DNA of 64,000 nt from Janthinobacterium sp. 1_2014MBL_MicDiv. Lineage in GTDB: Bacteria > Pseudomonadota > Gammaproteobacteria > Burkholderiales > Burkholderiaceae_D. Positions 9,644 to 18,280 of this stretch are shown piece by piece. Within the stretch, counting starts at the first letter, position 1; each line of letters opens with the position of its first letter. Where the stretch lies: NCBI RefSeq assembly GCF_001865675.1, contig NZ_CP011319.1, positions 4,650,001-4,714,000 on the forward strand, written 5' to 3'. Made by a program: the position numbers and the translations under genes. Under the pieces are notes generated by a model. The model was given only the letters and a program-made list of their open reading frames with translations, searched no databases and was not told the DNA's origin.

Positions 9644-9724
9644 GCTGACACTGCGCTAGCGCAAACGGGGCGGGCGGGATGGCACGTATACTGATGCCAC
9701 CGATTCCTGCCCCGTCTTGCGTCC

Positions 9725-10591
9725 ATGAGCCCACTTGTCGACGTTTCCCTCAACCGATGGGATGCCCGTTGCCCCGCCGCGCAGCAGGCTGCGACGAAAC
9801 AGGCGCTCGAGGACGGGCACGTCGTCTGGCTGCCCGGCCTCGGCTTCGACTTGCGGCAAGAAGAGCATGCGCTGCTCGATGGCGCGACGGGCGGCGCCAA
9901 GAACATCAGCTGGGAGCCGCGGCGCGGCGTGCGCGGGCATGGCCCGGCACACGATGCGGCCCTGCTGGCGGCACTGATGCAGCGCTATGCGCGCCAGTCG
10001 CGCACCCTGCTGGCCAGCCTGCTGCCGGCCTACCTGCCGCATCTGCAGCAAGGCAGGAGCAGTTTTCGTCCCGTGGAAATCGCCGGACGCGCCACCTCCT
10101 GGCGCAAGGACGACACGCGCCTGCATGTCGACAGCTTTCCCGCCTCGCCCACGCAAGGCAGGCGCATCCTGCGCGTATTTAGCAACATTCATCCGCACGG
10201 CGCGCCGCGCGTGTGGAAACTCGGTGCGCCATTCGCGCAGGTGGCGCAGCGCTTCCTGCCCAGCGCCGCGCGGCCGTGGCCGGGTGCCGCCGCCCTGTTG
10301 CAATGCTTGCACATCACCAAGTCGCGGCGCACGCCCTACGACCACTACATGCTGCAGCTGCACGACGCCATGAAGGCCGATCTCGCTTACCAGGCGCAGG
10401 TGGAACAGCACATGCATGCGTTCGCGCCGGGCCAGACCTGGATCGTGTTTACGGATGTGGTATCGCACGCGGCCCTGCGCGGACAGCATGCGCTGGAGCA
10501 AACCTGGCTGCTGCCCGTCAAGGCCATGGCCGAACCAGGCAAATCGCCGCTGGCCATGCTCGAACGCCAGTTGAAACGCCCGCTGACGTAG
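9725..10591 (+). CDS. kdoO: Kdo hydroxylase (Fe(II)/2-oxoglutarate-type dioxygenase)
   Basis: KdoO-type enzymes hydroxylate Kdo in the inner core of lipopolysaccharide to Ko. The 288-residue protein carries a likely iron-binding HxD (H134 and D136 in TRLHVDSFPASP) and a distal histidine candidate H248 (DVVSHAAL). The flanking blocks WRKDDTRLHVD and GRRILRVFSN fit the Kdo hydroxylase family as I know it. It is a lone gene, convergent with the CYTH/CHAD gene. LPS-core genes (rfaE1, lapB) are elsewhere in the window, so it acts in the same pathway but is not in their operon. Confidence 0.82.
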   Translation: MSPLVDVSLNRWDARCPAAQQAATKQALEDGHVVWLPGLGFDLRQEEHALLDGATGGAKNISWEPRRGVRGHGPAHDAALLAALMQRYARQSRTLLASLLPAYLPHLQQGRSSFRPVEIAGRATSWRKDDTRLHVDSFPASPTQGRRILRVFSNIHPHGAPRVWKLGAPFAQVAQRFLPSAARPWPGAAALLQCLHITKSRRTPYDHYMLQLHDAMKADLAYQAQVEQHMHAFAPGQTWIVFTDVVSHAALRGQHALEQTWLLPVKAMAEPGKSPLAMLERQLKRPLT

Positions 10592-10740
10592 GATCGTCTT
10601 GCCGGCAACTGCTGGCAATTGCTGGCAACGCGGCCGGAACGCGGACCGGGCGTCCAGCGGATGCGTGGCGAGCCACGCGATACGGCGGCAAGCCATGCGT
10701 GACGGCCAGTGCCCGCCCTGGCGGGCCCCCAACGGCGCAG

Positions 10741-10785
10741 ACATGCATCTGGAAAGCATGGATCTGGAAGGCATGCATCTGGGCG
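10741..10785. repeat. Three tandem 15-bp units between convergent genes
   Basis: Three consecutive 15-mers, ACATGCATCTGGAAA, GCATGGATCTGGAAG and GCATGCATCTGGGCG, share the core CATGnATCTGG. They lie in the 229-bp gap between the ends of the Kdo hydroxylase and CYTH/CHAD genes. A shorter 10-bp repeat (GGCAACTGCT, GGCAATTGCT) occurs near 10603-10632 in the same gap. No coding role is apparent. Confidence 0.6.
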
Positions 10786-10820
10786 CGGGATTCCCGGCCA
10801 GCCCATGCCGTCCGGCACGC

Positions 10821-12374
10821 TCACACGGGCAAGCGTATCGCCTTGAAGCGGCGCCAGGCCTTGTCCATGCGGCCATCCGCGCCCTGGGCCTGCGCGCGCG
10901 CCGCCAGATAGCCGCGGATGAAGGCCGCGTGCAGCCGCAATTGCGCATGGCCTGCCTGGCCATCGGGCAATTCCTGCAGCAGGCGGTCCGCCACCTGCAC
11001 ATCGTTGAGCCAGCCCAGTTCATCCTGCAGCGTGGACAGCCGCCCCACGTATGGCTTGACGGCGCTGGCAGCAAACAGCGAGGCAAAGAATTCCGTCGCA
11101 TAGCGCGTCTTCTTGGCCGCGATGCGCACCTTGTGGCGCTGTTGCGGCGTGGCGTGCAGCAAGCGCCGGCCGCGCTTCATCAGGCGGCGCTGATCCTCGC
11201 GCAAGGTCTTGCGGGCAAAGGCCGGCACCTGCGCATCGAGCCGCTGCAACTGGCGCGGCGAGCTGCCGGCGCGCCAGTCGCGTGCCTGCAGCCAGCGCTG
11301 CAGCCCCAGCATCCATGCCGTGTAGCGCGGCGAGGTGACGGCCTGGGCCGCCTGCGCGTGACTGACGCGCGCCTGCTCGTGCGCCGCCTGCGCCAGCGCC
11401 GCCGCATCGACCGCCGCGTCGCCATCGAGCCGCGCCAGCGTATGGCCGGCCAGCACATCCCAGTCGCGCGCCTCGCCCAGGGCTCCGCCCAGCCAGTCGA
11501 GCTCGGTCTTCAAGGTATCGGGCAGGGCCAGCAGCGCCTTGAACATGCCCAGCGCCGAGCGCAGGCGGCGCAGCCCCACGCGCATCTGGTGCACGCTTTC
11601 CACATCCTCGCCCGCCGCCACGCCATCCTGGTTGCCGCTGACCTGTTCCAGGCAATTGTGGCAGATGGCGAGGAAAACCTGCTCCACCGTCATCGCCGCG
11701 TCCAGCGCCAGGGGCTGGGCCTTGACGGCGTGCAAGGGTTGCGCCACGGCCAGCCGGTAGCCGCGCTCCGCCTTGCTCATGTGGCCCAGCTGCAGCGGCA
11801 CCTCGCGCAGCAATGCCAGCGCCACCTCGAACAGGCTGGATGCCTGGCCCTCTTTCAATTCCAGTTCGATCTCGCTGACGGGCACGCTGCGCACGGCGCC
11901 ATCCGCACCGCTCTCGATGACGCCCTGGTCGAGCACGCATTCGATCTGGTCGCCCTGCGGCGTGCTCAGCTGCCACACGCTGCGTTCGATGCGCGTGGTA
12001 AAGACCGGCCGCAAGCCATCGCGGATCGCCTCCTGGCGCAGCAGCGCGCGGATCGGCTGCTTGCGGCCGATGGCCGCATCGAGGGCGTCAAGATCGGGTA
12101 CCGGGCCCGCGACTTCGCCTTCCCACTCATGGCGGCTGTGCAAGCCGCCGCTGGCGCTGCCGCCCGCCTTCAGCGTCTGCAGCCAGCGCCCCGCCACCTG
12201 GCGCACGCGCAAGCCCGCCTGGTGGCGGCACAATTGCAGGTCGGGCGTATCGACATAGATATCGTGCAGGTGCAACACCTGCGCCTGTCCCTGCGCCGAC
12301 TGCGCCAGCAGCGGGTGCGCGCGCAGCCGGGGCGCATCGTCTGGCGCCAGCAGCAATTTCAATTCGACTTCCAT
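10821..12374 (-). CDS. CYTH and CHAD domain protein (inorganic triphosphatase-like)
   Basis: This 517-residue protein has an N-terminal CYTH (triphosphate tunnel) domain, about residues 1-200, and a C-terminal CHAD domain, about 220-510. The CYTH signature ExExK is at the very N-terminus (MEVELKL: E2, E4, K6). The CHAD domain shows the expected histidine/arginine-rich helices, including SVHQMRVGLRRLRSALGMF and KVRIAAKKTRYATEFF, which bind polyphosphate in studied proteins. The ATG at 12374 was chosen because it gives the canonical MEVELKL start. The architecture matches E. coli YgiF, an inorganic triphosphatase, so a role in tri- or polyphosphate metabolism is likely. Confidence 0.9.
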   Translation of the reverse strand: MEVELKLLLAPDDAPRLRAHPLLAQSAQGQAQVLHLHDIYVDTPDLQLCRHQAGLRVRQVAGRWLQTLKAGGSASGGLHSRHEWEGEVAGPVPDLDALDAAIGRKQPIRALLRQEAIRDGLRPVFTTRIERSVWQLSTPQGDQIECVLDQGVIESGADGAVRSVPVSEIELELKEGQASSLFEVALALLREVPLQLGHMSKAERGYRLAVAQPLHAVKAQPLALDAAMTVEQVFLAICHNCLEQVSGNQDGVAAGEDVESVHQMRVGLRRLRSALGMFKALLALPDTLKTELDWLGGALGEARDWDVLAGHTLARLDGDAAVDAAALAQAAHEQARVSHAQAAQAVTSPRYTAWMLGLQRWLQARDWRAGSSPRQLQRLDAQVPAFARKTLREDQRRLMKRGRRLLHATPQQRHKVRIAAKKTRYATEFFASLFAASAVKPYVGRLSTLQDELGWLNDVQVADRLLQELPDGQAGHAQLRLHAAFIRGYLAARAQAQGADGRMDKAWRRFKAIRLPV

Positions 12375-12495
12375 GACCACTCCTCGCGAGACTACCGAAC
12401 GTTTATTGTAAGGCGCGTCCGGCCGCGCGCAAGGGCCGCACACGCACACCTTGATTTTGCGCGAAAATAGGCGATTCATTTATCCAGGAGATGCC

Positions 12496-13536
12496 ATGAC
12501 CTACCACGCCGCCGAAAACCGTTATGACAGCATGCAATACCGCACCTGCGGGCGCAGCGGGTTGAAACTGCCGCTGCTGTCGCTGGGCCTGTGGCACAAC
12601 TTTGGCGACAGCAACAGCCTGGCTTCGCAGCGCGACATGCTGCGCACGGCCTTCGACCTGGGCATCACGCATTTCGACCTGGCCAACAATTACGGGCCGC
12701 CGTATGGCAGCGCGGAAAGCAATTTCGGCAAGCTGCTGCGCGACGATTTCCTGCCCTACCGCGATGAGCTGATCATTTCCACCAAGGCGGGCTGGGACAT
12801 GTGGCCGGGCCCGTACGGCCAGGGCGGCGGTTCGCGCAAATACGTGCTGGCCAGCCTGGACCAGAGCCTGCGGCGCCTGGGCCTCGACTACGTCGACATC
12901 TTTTACTCGCACCGCTACGACGCCGACACGCCGCTGGAGGAAACCATGGGCGCGCTGGCCACCGCCGTGCAGCAGGGCAAGGCGCTGTACGTGGGCCTGT
13001 CCTCGTATTCCCCGCAAAAGACGGCCGAGGCGGCAGCCCTGCTGAAAGAATGGAAGGTGCCGTGTCTGATCCACCAGCCGGCCTACAACATGCTCAACCG
13101 CTGGATCGAGGAAGACGGCTTGCTCGACACCCTGCAGGCGCAAGGCATGGGCTGCATCACGTTTACGGCGCTGGCGCAGGGCTTGCTCAGCGACAAATAC
13201 CTCGATGGCGTGCCGCAGGATGCGCGCGTCAACCGCCCCGGCGGCGGTTCGCTGATGCAGAAGCACCTGAGCGCGGAAAACCTGGCCCGCGTGCGCGCGC
13301 TGAACCAGATCGCCGCGCAGCGGGGCCAGACCCTGGCGCAGATGGCGCTGGCCTGGGTGCTGCGCGATGCGCGCGTCACCTCGACCCTGATCGGCGCGAG
13401 CAGCAGCGCGCAAATCCGCGAAAACGTGGCGGCGCTGCAGCAGCTGACGTTCACGGCCGATGAACTGGCGGCCATCGACGTGCAGGCGCGCGAAGGCCAT
13501 ATCAACCTGTGGGAAGGCCCGTCGCGCGCCACCTGA
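12496..13536 (+). CDS. Aldo/keto reductase, YghZ (L-glyceraldehyde 3-phosphate reductase) type
   Basis: This NADPH-dependent reductase has a TIM-barrel fold and 346 residues. The N-terminal block MQYRTCGRSGLKLPLLSLGLW and the active-site region DLANNYGPPYGSAESNFG (catalytic Tyr), with STKAGWDMWPGPYG, match the YghZ/Gpr branch. That branch detoxifies L-glyceraldehyde 3-phosphate and methylglyoxal-like aldehydes. C-terminal cofactor sites are visible as TSTLIGASSSAQIRENV. The ATG at 12496 has AGGAG 6 nt upstream. It is divergent from the CYTH/CHAD gene. The physiological substrate is inferred from the family only. Confidence 0.92.
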   Translation: MTYHAAENRYDSMQYRTCGRSGLKLPLLSLGLWHNFGDSNSLASQRDMLRTAFDLGITHFDLANNYGPPYGSAESNFGKLLRDDFLPYRDELIISTKAGWDMWPGPYGQGGGSRKYVLASLDQSLRRLGLDYVDIFYSHRYDADTPLEETMGALATAVQQGKALYVGLSSYSPQKTAEAAALLKEWKVPCLIHQPAYNMLNRWIEEDGLLDTLQAQGMGCITFTALAQGLLSDKYLDGVPQDARVNRPGGGSLMQKHLSAENLARVRALNQIAAQRGQTLAQMALAWVLRDARVTSTLIGASSSAQIRENVAALQQLTFTADELAAIDVQAREGHINLWEGPSRAT

Positions 13537-13617
13537 TCTGTCCCGTCGCCCGGCGCTTGTGGCGGCGGCAGCCAGACATTACACTGCCGGCTCCACAAGA
13601 CAGCGCCACAAGGTCCC

Positions 13618-14100
13618 ATGAAAGCTTTCCCCGCCCTCTCCCTCTGCCTGCTGCTCTGCGCGGCCAACGCCCGCGCGGCCAATTATTGCGACTCGCCGCG
13701 CTGGTCGATCGTGCATAACAAGAGCTACGACGAGGTCATGAAGATCGCCACGCAGCGCGACAAGATCCGCGACGCCGAATGCAGTTTTACCGACGTGATC
13801 CTCAGAATCCAGAACGAGGAAGCGGGCATCGGGCGCTATCCGGGCATCCTGCTCATCGCCGACGCGCAGGACGAACGCTTCGTCGTCACCAGCCGCGTCG
13901 GCGCCTACACCATCTTCAGCTACCGCTATAACGACAAGCGCCTGTTGCAGTTTGCCATGAAGGATCACAGCTGGGAGGAAGGCGAGGCATTCCAGGCGGG
14001 CGCCTACAAGATTACCGGCGTCAAGGAATTCAAGACCATCACGGGCTTCCCTGCCCAATTGCTGGTGGTCCAGACCTTCCAGTTTTACGGCCCGAAATAA
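13618..14100 (+). CDS. Secreted hypothetical protein
   Basis: I do not recognise this 160-residue protein. It has a clear signal peptide (MKAFPALSLCLLLCAANARA). Two cysteines occur in the mature part (NYCDSPRW and DAECSFTD), close enough to form one disulfide. The rest is predicted mixed alpha/beta with blocks RYPGILLIADAQDERFVV and YRYNDKRLLQFAMKDHSWEE, and it ends FQFYGPK. It follows the aldo/keto reductase by about 80 nt on the same strand; no functional link is evident. Confidence 0.75.
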   Translation: MKAFPALSLCLLLCAANARAANYCDSPRWSIVHNKSYDEVMKIATQRDKIRDAECSFTDVILRIQNEEAGIGRYPGILLIADAQDERFVVTSRVGAYTIFSYRYNDKRLLQFAMKDHSWEEGEAFQAGAYKITGVKEFKTITGFPAQLLVVQTFQFYGPK

Positions 14101-14170
14101 ATCCACGACTAGGACCACGACGAAGGCCGCCACGCATCCCGCCGCGCGCCTGGCGCGTGCAGCGTCCCCA

Positions 14171-14635
14171 TCAGGATCCCAAACGCGGCAGCAGCGCGCA
14201 GAGCTCGTGCGCGACCTGCAGGCGCCGCTCGGGCGTGGCCAGGGCGCCCACGTCGACCTCGGTCATGCCGTCGCCGATGCGGATCAGCTGGCGCGGCCCC
14301 TGCGGCACCACAACACGCGCGCGCCACGGCGCAAAGCTGCTGCGCCGGCACCGGCCGGCGCTGACCTGCTCGACGACGAGCAAGCCGTCGCGCAGGGCAA
14401 TCTGCTCGTAATCGCGCGCATGGCGCAGGTAGTACAGCAGGGCCAGGGCCACCAGGCTCAGTTCGGCAAATGAAAAGACGGGGATATACCAGTAGCCGCG
14501 CAGCGCGAAGCCGGCGGCGATGGCCGTGGAAAACAGGCACAGCAAGGCATAGGCGCGCAGCAGCTGGCGCGCCGTCAAGGCACTGTGGCGCGCAAACCGC
14601 CATTGCGGCTGTTCGCGCGAACTATCGCGTGGCAT
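14171..14635 (-). CDS. DUF2244-like membrane protein
   Basis: This 154-residue protein has two adjacent membrane segments near the N-terminus (about residues 27-48, RAYALLCLFSTAIAAGFAL, and 52-72, IPVFSFAELSLVALALLYYL). A soluble C-terminal domain follows (YEQIALRDGLLVVEQ, WRARVVVP, GALATPERRLQVAHELCALL). This layout fits the DUF2244 integral membrane family of unknown function. The ATG at 14635 is preceded by GGGAGG; an in-frame upstream extension lacks such support. It lies downstream of a small HWWQHL membrane protein gene on the same strand. Confidence 0.75.
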   Translation of the reverse strand: MPRDSSREQPQWRFARHSALTARQLLRAYALLCLFSTAIAAGFALRGYWYIPVFSFAELSLVALALLYYLRHARDYEQIALRDGLLVVEQVSAGRCRRSSFAPWRARVVVPQGPRQLIRIGDGMTEVDVGALATPERRLQVAHELCALLPRLGS

Positions 14636-14796
14636 GGCGCCTCCCGCAACATCGCATCGGCCCTCACAGGCACCGGACAAGCCCATCCTGCCGCCCGGCG
14701 CGCCCAGTGAGCGCGCGCGACCAGCAACACCGCCCCCCGCGCCCGGTCATCACGGCCGTCACGGCCACGGCAGGCGCGCAGCGCGCTACGCTAGAC

Positions 14797-15108
14797 TCAG
14801 CTGCCCAGGTGCACGAGCGCGTGACCGAGGTGCTGCCACCAGTGGTCGCGCGACTTGACCTGTTTCAGGCAAGCCGTGTCGATTTCCGCCGGGAACACGC
14901 GATCCTGGCATACCCCCGTCTGCAGGGCATAGCGCTGGTTTTCCGCGGCCGTCAGGGCCACGCCCAGCCAGAACGCCAGTGCCAGCAAGATCACCAGCAA
15001 GCTCCAGGCCAGGTGATTGGTCTGGCTCTTCTCGCCAACGAACTCGCGGGGCCGCGTCTCGCGGTACATCGACATCAAGTCTTTTTCTTTGTCTTCCGAC
15101 ATGTGCAT
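14797..15108 (-). CDS. Small membrane protein with Cys-x12-Cys and HWWQHL motif (paralogue of 22395)
   Basis: This is a protein of about 103 residues with a charged cytoplasmic N-terminus (SEDKEKDLMSMYRETRP), one membrane segment (AWSLLVILLALAFWLGVALT) and a short presumably periplasmic tail. The tail holds ENQRYALQ, two cysteines 13 residues apart and DHWWQHLGHALVHL. From ENQR to the C-terminus it aligns without gaps to the product of 22395-22619 (about 23 of 48 identical). I do not recognise the family. Three ATGs lie within 12 nt (15114, 15108, 15102); 15108 has the best-spaced AGGA. The function is unknown. Confidence 0.72.
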   Translation of the reverse strand: MHMSEDKEKDLMSMYRETRPREFVGEKSQTNHLAWSLLVILLALAFWLGVALTAAENQRYALQTGVCQDRVFPAEIDTACLKQVKSRDHWWQHLGHALVHLGS

Positions 15109-15229
15109 GTGCATCCTGTGACATCCTATCCTGTGCCGGCCGGCTGGCCATGGCGGCACGCTGGCCGCCCTGCCATCATTTTACGCTGATGGCGCCGGGG
15201 CGGCGGCAATTCGCGGCACAGGCCAGCCA

Positions 15230-15559
15230 TCACGGCCGCGGCGCGGGCGCCTGCCGCGCTCCCGCATCGTCCTCGTTGCCGTCGGCCGGCTGCACGGGCG
15301 CCACGCTTTCCACATGGTCGACATCGATATCGCCGCCATCGGGCGCCGTGTTTTGCGGCTCGACGCCGGCCCGCTCGCCCGTGCCGGCCGCATCGCTGTC
15401 GCTGTCGAGCGCATCCGCGTCCTGCCCTGGCACGCCCTGCATGTCGCTGCCGCTGTCGGAACTGTCGCTGGGGCCGAGGGCGCCCTTGCCATGGCCGCTG
15501 CCCAGCACGCGGTCGGCAGTGACGGGCAAATGATCGGGATCCAGAGAACTGCTGCTCAT
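15230..15559 (-). CDS. Acidic, probably disordered hypothetical protein
   Basis: This 109-residue protein is rich in Asp, Ser, Gly, Pro and Ala and has almost no hydrophobic core. Its central block LGPSDSSDSGSDMQGVPG is the sort of motif found in short conserved hypothetical proteins of Oxalobacteraceae. A good AGGAG precedes the ATG, which supports a real gene despite low complexity. There is no signal peptide or membrane segment. It is the first gene on the minus strand before the HWWQHL and DUF2244 genes. I cannot propose a function. Confidence 0.65.
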   Translation of the reverse strand: MSSSSLDPDHLPVTADRVLGSGHGKGALGPSDSSDSGSDMQGVPGQDADALDSDSDAAGTGERAGVEPQNTAPDGGDIDVDHVESVAPVQPADGNEDDAGARQAPAPRP

Positions 15560-15844
15560 GGCTGACTCCTGTTAATAAAAAGTCAGCTTACTCCGCTGGC
15601 CCGGGCAATGGCGCACGCCTGCCCACCCGTTTCCCCCTGGGAAATGCGGCGTCGCACAAATATTTTCAGAAATTACTTCACAAATGTACTATTCATTGCT
15701 ATAGTTAATTCAAGTAAGCAGCTTCTCACCCAGAAATGCTTCATTGACGACACCAAGCCCACACCGCGAGGTGCCGTCAAACCGACCGGTACGTGGCGAG
15801 CCGGCCCATCCACCCAGCCATCATGCACATATTGGAGTCTTATC

Positions 15845-16162
15845 ATGCAAGCCAAATCACTGATCGCGGCATTATTCGCCATCACCACCGCCACCTCGGC
15901 TTTCGCGCAAAGCGCCGCGCCGGCCACCACCGGCCAGCAACTGACGCGCGCCGATGTCACGGCTGAATACATCCGTGCCCGCAACGCCGGCGAAATCGCC
16001 ACCAGCGAAGCCGATTATCCGAAAACGCCTGCCACCGCCGCCAGCAACGTGACGCGCGAGCAAGTCATGGCCGAGTTCTACGCCGCCCGCAAGGCTGGCC
16101 AGATCCCGCAAACGGAAGCGGATTTCGACGTCGCGCAAACCAGCAAGCACGTCGTCAAATAA
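15845..16162 (+). CDS. DUF4148 domain secreted protein
   Basis: This 105-residue exported protein has a signal peptide (MQAKSLIAALFAITTATSAFA). Two internal repeats follow: LTRADVTAEYIRARNAGEIA and VTREQVMAEFYAARKAGQIP, each ending in EADY or EADF. This repeated pattern defines the DUF4148 family, which is common in Burkholderiales and has no assigned function. GGAG lies upstream of the ATG. The upstream 285 bases (15560-15844) are AT-rich in the first half and hold no other gene. Confidence 0.88.
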   Translation: MQAKSLIAALFAITTATSAFAQSAAPATTGQQLTRADVTAEYIRARNAGEIATSEADYPKTPATAASNVTREQVMAEFYAARKAGQIPQTEADFDVAQTSKHVVK

Positions 16163-16286
16163 GAAACCAGTCAGCCGGTTTCAGTAGCACAACTCAGTTG
16201 CGGCGCAGCACCCGGGCCACTCCCGGCGCTCACCGCGGCGAGCTGTCAGCAATCCCCCCAACACTATCCCGTCCCGGAGTCCTCGC

Positions 16287-17699
16287 ATGTCCCTGCACCG
16301 CCGCCTGCTTGCCGCCAGCCTGACCCTTGCCTTGAGCGCTTGCGCCGACATGGGCCATATCGCGCCGCAATCGGCCATGCTCGACGCCAATGCGCTGCAG
16401 GCCAGCCAGGCCATGGACGCTGCCGCCAGCGCCGCCATCGCATGGCCGCGCGCGCAATGGTGGCAAGACTTGCAAGACCCCCAATTGAACCGCCTGATGG
16501 AGCAGGCGCTGGCCGACAGCCCCACCCTGCGCGGCGCCCAGGCGCGCGTGCGCCAGGCCGAGGCACTGGCCGGCGCGGCCGAAGACAAGACGCGCCCGCA
16601 GGCGGACGCGTCCGTCTCCATCAACCGCGAACTGTATTCGCAGCACGGCAGCACGCCGGCGCCGCTGGCCGGCAATTACGCCTGGCGCAACCAGGCCACC
16701 GTCACGGCCTCGTACGACCTGGACCTGTGGGGCCGCAACCGCGAAGCGCTGGCCGCCGCCCTCGGCGACGTGCAGATGGCGTCGGCCGAGTCGCAGATGG
16801 CCCGCCTGGCGCTGGAAACGGCGCTGGTGCGCACCTACATCCAGCTGTCGTATGAATTCACGGTGCAGGACGTGATCGGGCGCAGCCTGGCGCAGCGCGC
16901 GCGCATCCTCGACATCACGCGCCAGCGCAAGGCCGCCGGCATCGGCACCGACATCGACGTGGCGCAGATCGAAACCACCCTGCCGGCCGGACGGCGCCAG
17001 CTGGAGCAGGCGGCCGAATCGCTGGCCCTGCTGCGCAACCAGCTGGCGGCCCTGGCGGGCAAGGGCCCGGCGGCCGGCGCGGCGCTGGCGCGGCCCACCC
17101 TGCGCCTGGACCGTCCGCTGGCCATTCCGCAAGCCCTGCCAGCCGACCTGATCGGCCGCCGGCCCGACATCGCCGCCCAGCGCTGGCGCGTGGAAGCGGC
17201 GGCGCGCCGCATCGACGTGGCCAAGGCCGAGTTTTACCCGAACGTCAACCTGGTGGCGTTTGCCGGCTTCCAGGCCTTTGGCTTCAGCCATTTCCTCGAC
17301 GCCAATTCGCAGATCCGCGGCGCCTCGCCCGCGCTGAGCCTGCCCATCTTCGCCGGCGCCCGCCTGCGCGCCCAGCTGGGCAGCCAGACGGCCGTGTACG
17401 ACGGCGCCGTCGAGCAGTACAACGCCACCGTCGTCAACGCCATGTCGGACGTGGCCAACGCCGTCACGAAAGCGCAGTCGCTGGAAAAGCAGAACCGGCT
17501 GACCGTGCAGGCGCTGGCCACGGCGCAGCGCGCACGCGACCTGGCGGAAAAGGCCTACAAGGCGGGCATGAGCGACGCCATCAACATGCTCAACACGCAA
17601 GTGGCGCTGCTGGCGGAAGAGCAGCAGCAGGCGCAGAATGGGGCGCGCGAACTCGATCTGTACGTTTCCTTGATGAATGCACTGGGAGGCGGCATCTAG
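16287..17699 (+). CDS. NodT-family outer-membrane efflux lipoprotein
   Basis: This TolC-like outer-membrane channel of tripartite efflux pumps has 470 residues. A lipoprotein signal peptide ends in a lipobox, LALSAC, with the acylated cysteine at about residue 18. The two repeated OEP domains are visible through WWQDLQDPQLNRLMEQAL, PTLRGAQARVRQAEA, ASYDLDLWGRN and GRRPDIAAQRWRVEAAARRI. It is the first gene of a cluster that continues with a MarR regulator, a FUSC pump, DUF1656 and a HlyD-like adaptor. It most likely forms the exit duct for that pump. Confidence 0.94.
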   Translation: MSLHRRLLAASLTLALSACADMGHIAPQSAMLDANALQASQAMDAAASAAIAWPRAQWWQDLQDPQLNRLMEQALADSPTLRGAQARVRQAEALAGAAEDKTRPQADASVSINRELYSQHGSTPAPLAGNYAWRNQATVTASYDLDLWGRNREALAAALGDVQMASAESQMARLALETALVRTYIQLSYEFTVQDVIGRSLAQRARILDITRQRKAAGIGTDIDVAQIETTLPAGRRQLEQAAESLALLRNQLAALAGKGPAAGAALARPTLRLDRPLAIPQALPADLIGRRPDIAAQRWRVEAAARRIDVAKAEFYPNVNLVAFAGFQAFGFSHFLDANSQIRGASPALSLPIFAGARLRAQLGSQTAVYDGAVEQYNATVVNAMSDVANAVTKAQSLEKQNRLTVQALATAQRARDLAEKAYKAGMSDAINMLNTQVALLAEEQQQAQNGARELDLYVSLMNALGGGI

Positions 17700-17763
17700 A
17701 CTCGCGTTGCCATAGCCCAACAAGATACAATCGGAGCTTTACTGACACATGAAGGAATACGAC

Positions 17764-18270
17764 ATGACCGCTTTTGACGCCACCTCCAAGCGGCTGCAAA
17801 ATATCCGCACGCGCATGCCAGGCTTCCCCATGGAACTGATGCGCCTGTTGCGTATGACGTACCACATCCAGAAAGGCATGAAGGACCTGACCAATGCCGC
17901 GCTGAAAAAGCACGACCTGGTCGATGCCAGCTACATGGTGCTGGCCGTGCTGTACGGCACGGACGACGAAACCTCGAACGCCTGCACGCTGGGCATGGCC
18001 TGCCATGAAAAGCCGGCCAACCTGACGCGCGTGTGCAACGACCTGGAAACGCGCGGCCTGATCCATCGCGGCACGCGCCCCGGCGACCGCCGCTCGGTGA
18101 TGATTTCGCTGACCGACAAGGGCCGCGCCCTGATCGAAACGGCGCTGCCGGACGTCTACCAGGAAACCTCGGCCCTGTACGAAGGCTTCACGCCGGAAGA
18201 ATTGCAAGTGCTCGACAAGCTGTACGTGCGCCAGTTGCGCAACCTCAACAATCTCAACAACCAGAACTGA
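17764..18270 (+). CDS. MarR-family transcriptional regulator
   Basis: This is a winged-helix regulator of 168 residues. The winged helix-turn-helix is at about residues 55-120 (LGMACHEKPANLTRVCNDLE, then GLIHRGTRPGDRRSVMISLTDKG, the MarR wing). MarR proteins usually repress adjacent efflux genes until an aromatic or phenolic ligand binds. The location between the NodT-type channel and the FUSC pump fits that role. The ATG at 17764 has AAGGAA about 7 nt upstream. An ATG five codons earlier (17749) lacks a ribosome site. Confidence 0.9.
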   Translation: MTAFDATSKRLQNIRTRMPGFPMELMRLLRMTYHIQKGMKDLTNAALKKHDLVDASYMVLAVLYGTDDETSNACTLGMACHEKPANLTRVCNDLETRGLIHRGTRPGDRRSVMISLTDKGRALIETALPDVYQETSALYEGFTPEELQVLDKLYVRQLRNLNNLNNQN

Positions 18271-18280
18271 TAGCCTATCG

